Positions 1 through 6,242 of a DNA stretch of 32,686 bases are shown here, piece by piece (position 1 is the first letter of the stretch; each line of letters starts with the position of its first letter). The notes beneath the pieces are model-generated. The model saw only the letters and a program-made list of their open reading frames with translations. It did no database searches and was not told the origin of the DNA. The stretch is from Planctomycetes bacterium GWC2_45_44 (GTDB taxonomy: Bacteria; Planctomycetota; Phycisphaerae; Sedimentisphaerales; UBA12454): contig MHXU01000011.1 of the NCBI GenBank assembly GCA_001824555.1, positions 1 to 32,686 of the forward strand, written 5' to 3'. The translations under genes and the position numbers were made by a program.

Positions 1-1
1 T

Positions 2-1222
2 ACAGAGCTTGTCGTAGTCAAGCGTACAGACCTGAAAACGGATTATGATAAGCGGAAAGCCTTAGCCATAGCCGATAATCGTTCCACTGACCTATCAGAA
101 TTCGACACAGCGGCTCTGGACAAGATGTTGACAGAGCTTGAGCCGGATTTGCAGTTGATAGCGGGGTTTTCGGAAATTGACATCGAGGAATTAAGGGGAC
201 AACTTAAAACCATAAGCGAGCAGGAAGCACGAGCGTCTCTTACTGAGCGGTTTATCGTACCGCCATTCAGCGTATTAGATACCAGACAGGGCTATTGGCA
301 GGAAAGAAAACAATCGTGGCTCGGATTAGGGATAAAAAGCGAGCTTGGTGGGCGGGACAAGATGAAAACCACAGGCTCGTTCAGCGGGACAGTTCCACAT
401 TATTACGATTACAAACATCAAGCAGAGCAAAAATCGGGCAAGAAGCTAAGTAATGCTGAATTTGAGAAAAAATACCTGGGCGATTATCTGCCCAAGAACA
501 GCAACATAGCTACTACTGAAACAGGCGGCATATTATCAATTTTTGACCCCGTACTATGCGAGCTGGCTTATCGTTGGTTTTGCCCGGACAAAGGGCAGGT
601 ACTTGACCCATTTGCCGGCGGCAGCGTCCGGGGGATTGTAGCGGCCTATTTGGGATACGGATACACTGGCGTTGAGCTGCGTGCAGAACAAGTGCAGGCC
701 AATACCTTGCAGGCCGGGGGAATGAGCCTTGCTTGCAAGCCTAAGTGGATAACCGGCGACAGTTGCAACATAAGCAAGCTTGTCAAAGGTGAGTTTGATT
801 TTGTTTTCAGTTGCCCGCCATACGCAGACCTTGAGGTTTATTCTGACGACCCCAAAGACCTGTCCAATATGGATTATGAGAAGTTTAAAGATGCGTACCG
901 AAGTATTATCAGTCAATCAGTACAAAAACTCAAAGGCAATCGGTTTGCTTGCTTTGTGGTCGGCGATATTCGGGATAAGCAGGGACTTTACCGTAATTTC
1001 GTGAGTGATACTATCGCGGCGTTTCAAGAGGCAGGGGCAATGCTTTACAATGAGGCTATTTTGGTTACTTCAATCGGGAGCCTGCCAATAAGAGTGAGCA
1101 AGCAGTTTCAGAGCGGGCGGAAGCTCGGTAAAACACATCAGAACGTCCTTGTATTTTATAAAGGCGACCCCAAGACGATAAAGCAGGAATTCGGCGAAGT
1201 TGAAACAGGGGATATTATCTAA
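2..1222 (+). CDS. ParB-like domain / DNA methyltransferase fusion, 5' end outside window
   Basis: The frame is open from the window edge, so the start is not visible; the first ATG at 125 is internal. The N-terminal stretch KALAIADNRSTDLSEFD is typical of ParB/sulfiredoxin-like domains that precede phage DNA methylases. Downstream is a class I methyltransferase: the SAM-binding motif VLDPFAGGSVRGIVAAYLG is followed by GVELR, and the catalytic loop reads FSCPPYADLE, a variant of the (D/N/S)PPY motif of amino-methyltransferases. Expected role: N6-adenine or N4-cytosine methylation of phage or host DNA, often seen just upstream of phage terminase genes. No restriction enzyme is visible beside it. 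Its stop overlaps the next start (TAATG), so the two are probably co-transcribed. Family assignment is firm; the target base and site are unknown. Confidence 0.85.
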   Translation, partial: TELVVVKRTDLKTDYDKRKALAIADNRSTDLSEFDTAALDKMLTELEPDLQLIAGFSEIDIEELRGQLKTISEQEARASLTERFIVPPFSVLDTRQGYWQERKQSWLGLGIKSELGGRDKMKTTGSFSGTVPHYYDYKHQAEQKSGKKLSNAEFEKKYLGDYLPKNSNIATTETGGILSIFDPVLCELAYRWFCPDKGQVLDPFAGGSVRGIVAAYLGYGYTGVELRAEQVQANTLQAGGMSLACKPKWITGDSCNISKLVKGEFDFVFSCPPYADLEVYSDDPKDLSNMDYEKFKDAYRSIISQSVQKLKGNRFACFVVGDIRDKQGLYRNFVSDTIAAFQEAGAMLYNEAILVTSIGSLPIRVSKQFQSGRKLGKTHQNVLVFYKGDPKTIKQEFGEVETGDII

Positions 1223-1500
1223 TGTCAAAAGGTTTCAAATCAATAATTCTGTCATTGGCGATTATTGCAATTCTGTATCTGCCGGGAATCTGCGAAGCCA
1301 AATCAAATGCAGACCCCATAGTTAAAAACACTCTTTGGCTTTCCACCCAACATACGACCCTGTCGCACCAGCGAGCTAATTTGAATTGTTCTTGTGCCAT
1401 ATTATGCCTCAAAGAAAATCATAAATCGTTATTTTCAACAGGCATAGCTTCGCAATTAAGCGGTGTGGTTCAAGGCTTAAATAAGAATTATTTGACATAA
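1222..1500 (+). CDS. Small putative exported protein
   Basis: 92 codons starting at an ATG that overlaps the methyltransferase stop. Residues 1-26 look like a signal peptide: KGFK, a hydrophobic run IILSLAIIAILYLPG, then a small-residue cleavage region ICEA. The rest is Ser/Asn/Cys-containing with no domain I recognise. Its position between the methylase and the terminase is common for lysis or host-interaction genes, but nothing identifies a role. The second half could be non-coding, because no similarity is recognisable and codon choice is unremarkable. Confidence 0.45.
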   Translation: MSKGFKSIILSLAIIAILYLPGICEAKSNADPIVKNTLWLSTQHTTLSHQRANLNCSCAILCLKENHKSLFSTGIASQLSGVVQGLNKNYLT

Positions 1501-1607
1501 GAATAAAGCCCGATGCGGGCGGCGTATCGGCAAGATAATCCGCCAACAATAACGACTTGCACTCGTTAGAGCATTTTACACATCGGACATATTCGAGTTT
1601 TTGAAAG
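1501..1607. other. Intergenic gap with a small GC-rich hairpin
   Basis: About 107 bases separate the exported protein from the small terminase. A perfect 5-bp stem GCCCG/CGGGC with loop ATG lies at 1508..1520. It has no T-tract, so it is not a convincing terminator. No clear promoter is visible. Confidence 0.3.
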
Positions 1608-2441
1608 TTGAAAAGTGAAAAGTATCGGCAAAACAACCTTGATATGCAAGAGAATTCCATCGACATCGCTGATTTTGCCAAGAAGCAGAGATTTACCGCT
1701 TTAGTCCAGAAAATGAAAGACGGTAAAGCTCTTAACCCTGCTGAAATAAAGTGGTTAGAACGTTATCAAATGGCGAAGAAAAAACAAAAAGAAGCTGTAG
1801 CGAAACAGGTGGACGTAAAGAAAAAGCGTAAGCCTGACGTTGTTGTTAAGCCAGAGGTTAAAGAGCCGGCCAGAGCCTTAGACCCAAAAAGAGAACTGCG
1901 GGAAAGATTCTGTCAGGAGTACATAAAAGATTTGAATGCTACACAGGCCGCAATAAGAGCAGGGTACAGCGAAAAGACAGCGTGCGAGCAAGGTAGTAGG
2001 TTGTTAGCAAATGTTAAGGTGCAAGAACGCATATCAGAACTTAAACAGGCACAGCAGAAACGCATAGAGATAAACGCTGACGAGATATTGACCGAATGTT
2101 ACCGGATAGCCACAAGCGATGTTGCCGGGGCGTTTGACGAAAACGGTTGCTTGAAGCCAATACACGAAATCCCGATTGATATTCGGCGGGCTATTTCGAG
2201 CATTGAAACTTTAGAGGAATTTGTAGGTACAGGTGAAGACAGGGTTAGTATCGGCCATACCAGGAAAATCAAGTTATGGAGCAAGGACAAGAACATCGAA
2301 ACGCTGTTGGAGCATTTGGGCTTGCTCACTAAGAAAATAAATATCAGCGGCAATCTGAATAATCCTTTTGAGAATATGACACCTGCCGAAAGAGTGGCGG
2401 CAATGCGGGCGGCATTCGCAGCGGGGAAAAAGAATAAATGA
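1608..2441 (+). CDS. Terminase small subunit (Terminase_2-like)
   Basis: 277 codons. The central part, RERFCQEYIKDLNATQAAIR followed by AGYSEKTACEQGSRLLANVKVQERISEL, is the classic helix-turn-helix DNA-recognition region of Terminase_2 small subunits, which bind the packaging start site and stimulate the large subunit. It is preceded by a Lys-rich segment (roughly residues 57-85) that is likely disordered. The start is uncertain: TTG at 1608, or ATG at 1644; neither has a strong Shine-Dalgarno. The end overlaps the large terminase start (ATGA), which supports coupled translation. Confidence 0.88.
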   Translation: MKSEKYRQNNLDMQENSIDIADFAKKQRFTALVQKMKDGKALNPAEIKWLERYQMAKKKQKEAVAKQVDVKKKRKPDVVVKPEVKEPARALDPKRELRERFCQEYIKDLNATQAAIRAGYSEKTACEQGSRLLANVKVQERISELKQAQQKRIEINADEILTECYRIATSDVAGAFDENGCLKPIHEIPIDIRRAISSIETLEEFVGTGEDRVSIGHTRKIKLWSKDKNIETLLEHLGLLTKKINISGNLNNPFENMTPAERVAAMRAAFAAGKKNK

Positions 2442-3820
2442 AAACACAAACGCCCCCGACATTTTCAGAGTATTTTTTATTACACGGCGAAATGGATGGA
2501 GAGCCGAGAGTGCAAATGCCGTTTCATAAAGAAATCGACACTGCCTTTGAGCAGGTTTTGACGGGGGATTTACCAGGCGGAAAACTTAATCTCTTAATCA
2601 CTATGCCGCCGCGATTCGGTAAGACTTTCAAGGTTAGAGATTTGGCGGGTCTGGGAATGGGTATTTTTCCAGACAGTGAATGGATTTATACAAGCTATTC
2701 TAACACAATGGCCGTTACTCAGACGGGGAAAATAAAGACCGATATGCAGTCTGAATGGTATCGAACTATTTTCGGTGTCGAACTTGAAAAAACAGGCGAA
2801 GCATATTTTACAACAAAGCAGGGCGGCTCAGTCTTTGGCGTAGGTGTCGGCGGTTCAATTACTGGCTTCGGTGCAGGTAAGAAGCGTAAAGAGTTTGGCG
2901 GGGCGATTATCATTGACGACCCTATGAAAGCTGACGATGCAAGGTCTGCAACGGTCAAGGAGCACGTTAGACAATGGTACACTGGCGTATTATCCACTCG
3001 CAAAAACAATTCCAATACGCCTATTATAATGATTATGCAGAGGCTTGCTCCTGACGACTTGGCTCATTTTGTCTTAACTAATGAGCCGGAAAAATGGCAC
3101 GTTTTACACATTAAGGGCTTGCAGGACAACGGCGAATCAGCGTGGGAAATTGTTAAATCAGCGGCGGACTTGCAAAGGCTCAAAACAATAGACCCGTTTG
3201 CGTTCTTTTCACAGTATCAGCAGGAGCCGCAAATTGAGGGCGGAAACATAATCAAAAAAGAATGGTGGAAGTATTACGATTGCGTCAATGTTGATTACAA
3301 AGTTGACGGCCTTGTATTTATAACTGCCGATACTGCGATGAAGACCGGCAATATGAACGACTTTACAGTCTTGAACGCCTGGCACGCAACAGCGACACAT
3401 CTTGACTTGCTTGGTGAGTACAGAGCGAAAATGGAATTTCCTGAATTACTCAGGCAGACAAAGCGTTTCTGGACTATATGGGAAAAATGGGGAGCAAAGA
3501 CAATTTACATCGAGGACAAAGTATCAGGCACATCATTAGGCCAAACATTGAGAGAACAGAATATGCCGGTCGTCCTCTGGAAACCTAAAGATTACAGCTT
3601 TCCCGATGATAAGGTCGGCAGAGTAAATCATTCGACATTTTACATTGAAGCAGGCCGAATACGATTACCGCTTCACGAAGTCGAATTATCGCAGGCATAT
3701 ATCGAAGAATGTGCGGCGTTTTGCGGCGGGGACGAGATAAACGACCGTGTAGATAATATGACAATGGCAACAAGTATTTGGAAAAGAAAGGGCGGAGGCT
3801 ACGATGTCAAAGCTGCGTAA
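2438..3820 (+). CDS. terL: Terminase large subunit
   Basis: 460 residues. The N-terminal ATPase carries Walker A ITMPPRFGKT (about 54-63) and Walker B AIIIDDP (about 156-162). The C-terminal RNase H-like nuclease begins with FITADTAMKTG, with the catalytic Asp near residue 298, and has a later acidic strand IYIEDKVSG. Together these power DNA translocation into the prohead and cut the concatemer. Length is normal for the family. It starts inside the small-subunit stop codon and its last 17 bases overlap the next small gene. Confidence 0.95.
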   Translation: MKTQTPPTFSEYFLLHGEMDGEPRVQMPFHKEIDTAFEQVLTGDLPGGKLNLLITMPPRFGKTFKVRDLAGLGMGIFPDSEWIYTSYSNTMAVTQTGKIKTDMQSEWYRTIFGVELEKTGEAYFTTKQGGSVFGVGVGGSITGFGAGKKRKEFGGAIIIDDPMKADDARSATVKEHVRQWYTGVLSTRKNNSNTPIIMIMQRLAPDDLAHFVLTNEPEKWHVLHIKGLQDNGESAWEIVKSAADLQRLKTIDPFAFFSQYQQEPQIEGGNIIKKEWWKYYDCVNVDYKVDGLVFITADTAMKTGNMNDFTVLNAWHATATHLDLLGEYRAKMEFPELLRQTKRFWTIWEKWGAKTIYIEDKVSGTSLGQTLREQNMPVVLWKPKDYSFPDDKVGRVNHSTFYIEAGRIRLPLHEVELSQAYIEECAAFCGGDEINDRVDNMTMATSIWKRKGGGYDVKAA

Positions 3821-4025
3821 ATTTTTGTCATTAGTAATTTATATTAAGAAAGCTAAATACTCTTTAGGTCTTTGGAATATATGGATATTTTGCAAGCCAT
3901 TTCATTTCTCAAGATATGCCAAAGGGCATTATAAATGGCGTATTGGGTATGAAAGAACGGCTGGTGTGATGAAGACAATACAAATAGGAGCGTATTTTAT
4001 ATTTTGGGATGATTGGAGTAATTAA
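3804..4025 (+). CDS. Small basic aromatic protein of unknown function
   Basis: 73 codons beginning inside the 3' end of the large terminase gene. A strong Shine-Dalgarno GGAGG lies five bases before the ATG, which is why I accept it as real. The protein is Lys/Tyr/Trp/Phe-rich and ends in FIFWDDWSN. No domain is recognised. It overlaps the upstream out-of-frame ATG of the next gene, so the three reading frames are tightly packed. Confidence 0.55.
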   Translation: MSKLRKFLSLVIYIKKAKYSLGLWNIWIFCKPFHFSRYAKGHYKWRIGYERTAGVMKTIQIGAYFIFWDDWSN

Positions 4026-4026
4026 A

Positions 4027-4281
4027 ATGTTAAAAAGATTATGGCAAATTTTGTTCTGTGAACACCAATACGAAACCTCTATGTCTTTTTTAGATTCAGA
4101 TGGGAATGAACACGCATTGGGGTTTTGCTGTGAATGTGGCATTTTGAGATATTACGAAAGATTTAAAAAAGGTGAACCGCCAATATCGAGAAGAGACAAT
4201 ACTATCAGAACGGACGGCAAAGCAGTAAAGTATATTGAGAAATATCCTCTTGGGCATAAAAGAGATGTTTTTATTGAATGA
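4027..4281 (+). CDS. Small Cys/His protein, possible zinc-binding
   Basis: 84 codons from the ATG at 4027, chosen because GGAG at 4015..4018 sits nine bases upstream; an in-frame ATG at 4009 lacks such a site. The sequence has CEH near the N-terminus and CCECG about 30 residues later, a spacing that could bind one zinc ion. Small proteins like this are common between terminase and portal genes. No specific function can be given. Confidence 0.6.
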   Translation: MLKRLWQILFCEHQYETSMSFLDSDGNEHALGFCCECGILRYYERFKKGEPPISRRDNTIRTDGKAVKYIEKYPLGHKRDVFIE

Positions 4282-4314
4282 TTTATCACCATAAAATCAC
4301 AGAAAGTTAAAACT

Positions 4315-5790
4315 ATGAAAAACGGATTACCTAAAAAAAGCGAACGAATGGAAAATGCTGAACTTGCAAGACAGCAGAAGAACTATCTATCAAAGCAAAA
4401 TCGCATTCGCCAGAAAAATGCTATGCTTCAAGGCGGCGGAGCTAACGGCACGCAAGACCGAGGGGCTCAGCACAGTATGGCTTCCCGCACGTTAAACCCA
4501 TATTTTAATACAAACTTTTTCGCAAAATGGGGTGAGTTGACGGCTCTTTATTTTACGGACTGGGCGGCCAAGAAGATTATTGACATTCCTGTTGAAGATG
4601 CACTCCGCAAGCAATTTCAGCTTACAGGTATATCGAAAGACGATGCCAAAGCCTTGATGAACATTTTCGAGCAGCTCAAAGGCGACAAGCAATTTAAGCG
4701 GGCGATGAAGCAGGAGCGTTTGCTCGGCGGCTCTGTTATTTATATGTGCGTTGCTGATAATGCAAAGACTGTTGAGCAGCCTGTTGATTTAAAAATGCTT
4801 CGCAGTCAAAGAGACTTGCGGGCATTGAATGTGGTTGACATTCAGAAGATATGGCAATCGAAATATATCACGGATGTTTTCAGCCCGGACTATGACAAGC
4901 CGCAACAGCTTACAATCAACGGCTCAATAGTTGACCATAGCAGGATAATTTGTTTCGATGGTGAGCCGCTGTTCAATCGCAATACAGCAAATATCTATCA
5001 GCCGCAAAGAGTTAATCCGTCCGGTTTTGGCGAAAGCATTTTAACGCCGCTTTATGACCTGCTGATAAGAGTAAATGGTACACAAGAGGGAGCATATCAT
5101 CTTGTAAATATGGCAAGCGTCCTGCTTGCTAAAGTTGACGACCTGAAAACATTGGTTGCGGGCAATGCCGGGGCAATGGAAAAATTGCAACAGGTCGTAG
5201 AACAAATCAGTCTTTACAGAGCCGCGATTATGGACGGTCAGGGCGTAGAGATTACGCAGCATTCAGCGTCTTTCGGTAGTGTGCCTGAATTGGTTATGAC
5301 TTTTCTGATTATCCTATCGGCTGGCAGTGATATACCGGCAACAAGATTTTTGGGACAGGCTCCGGGCGGTCTTAATGCAACCGGCGAAAGCGACCTTGAA
5401 AATTATTACAATGTTATCGACAGCATACAACGGCTCAAGATTAAGCCAAAGCTATTGCAGTTTTTTGAGATTGCCGGGACTTGCCTTTGGAGTTTTGAGG
5501 GCTGGAAACAAAGAGCCGAGGCGTTTGATATTGAATTCCCGCCGCTGCATAACCTTGATGAAAAAGAGCAGGCCGAATTGAACAAGTCAATAGTTGAGAC
5601 ATACGCCGGGCTGTATTCTGACGGATTATTGACAATGGAACAAACTTTAAAAGAACTTGAAGCCCGTAAAATCTTTGTAACCGAAATTGACATTGAAAAG
5701 ATAGTTGCAGAGCAGGAACAAAAAGCACAGGACGAGTTGCTTGATGGTCAAGCAGAACTCGAAAAATTGAAACAGGAAACAGAAAAATAA
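4315..5790 (+). CDS. Portal protein (DUF1073-type)
   Basis: 491 residues located directly after the terminase genes. It shows the features of the DUF1073 portal family: an N-terminal LNPYFNTNFFAKWGELTALY region, DWAAKKIIDIPVEDALR, and the later GQAPGGLNATGESDLENYY motif found in this type of portal. The C-terminus is a Gln/Glu/Lys-rich coiled coil (about 440-491). The dodecameric portal forms the DNA entry channel of the head and docks the terminase and neck. The Shine-Dalgarno is weak (AGAAAG). Confidence 0.9.
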   Translation: MKNGLPKKSERMENAELARQQKNYLSKQNRIRQKNAMLQGGGANGTQDRGAQHSMASRTLNPYFNTNFFAKWGELTALYFTDWAAKKIIDIPVEDALRKQFQLTGISKDDAKALMNIFEQLKGDKQFKRAMKQERLLGGSVIYMCVADNAKTVEQPVDLKMLRSQRDLRALNVVDIQKIWQSKYITDVFSPDYDKPQQLTINGSIVDHSRIICFDGEPLFNRNTANIYQPQRVNPSGFGESILTPLYDLLIRVNGTQEGAYHLVNMASVLLAKVDDLKTLVAGNAGAMEKLQQVVEQISLYRAAIMDGQGVEITQHSASFGSVPELVMTFLIILSAGSDIPATRFLGQAPGGLNATGESDLENYYNVIDSIQRLKIKPKLLQFFEIAGTCLWSFEGWKQRAEAFDIEFPPLHNLDEKEQAELNKSIVETYAGLYSDGLLTMEQTLKELEARKIFVTEIDIEKIVAEQEQKAQDELLDGQAELEKLKQETEK

Positions 5791-5810
5791 TAATTTGAAA
5801 GGGCAGACAG

Positions 5811-6242
5811 ATGAAAGAATTCAAGTGTTACACAGAACCGTTTGACGTAAATGTTGACGCTCCTATTGCTCCTGAATTTGTAAAGGGCAATCAGTATTTA
5901 ATTGACGGAGTTCCTATGCCAGCGGAAATACTGTCAAAGAAACAGCAAGTGGAAATATCGGCGGAATATGACATCAGGCTCGCAGAGTGGGAAGAACGCA
6001 GACGCAGAATGAAAATCAAACCGGCAAAGAACGAAAAGCCCGTCCGACAAGCAAGCGTTGTTTTCCAGTGGAATGAAAACGGCAGCCTTACGACCACGCA
6101 TCAGCTTGCTGGTGTTTCGACTACTGACCTTATGAACGCAATGCGGATTTTTGAATTTAATTTGCTGAAACAGATAACATCAGGGGCAGAGCCGAAAAAT
6201 CCTAAGCCTATTGAGCAAGAAAAGGATATTTGCTACAAATGA
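5811..6242 (+). CDS. Phage protein of unknown function
   Basis: 143 codons with AAAGGG upstream of the ATG. The protein is hydrophilic, with a charged EWEERRRRMKIKP stretch around residue 60. No domain is recognised. The end overlaps the start of the minor head gene (ATGA), so it belongs to the portal/minor head operon and is probably a small head or portal accessory factor. Confidence 0.65.
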   Translation: MKEFKCYTEPFDVNVDAPIAPEFVKGNQYLIDGVPMPAEILSKKQQVEISAEYDIRLAEWEERRRRMKIKPAKNEKPVRQASVVFQWNENGSLTTTHQLAGVSTTDLMNAMRIFEFNLLKQITSGAEPKNPKPIEQEKDICYK

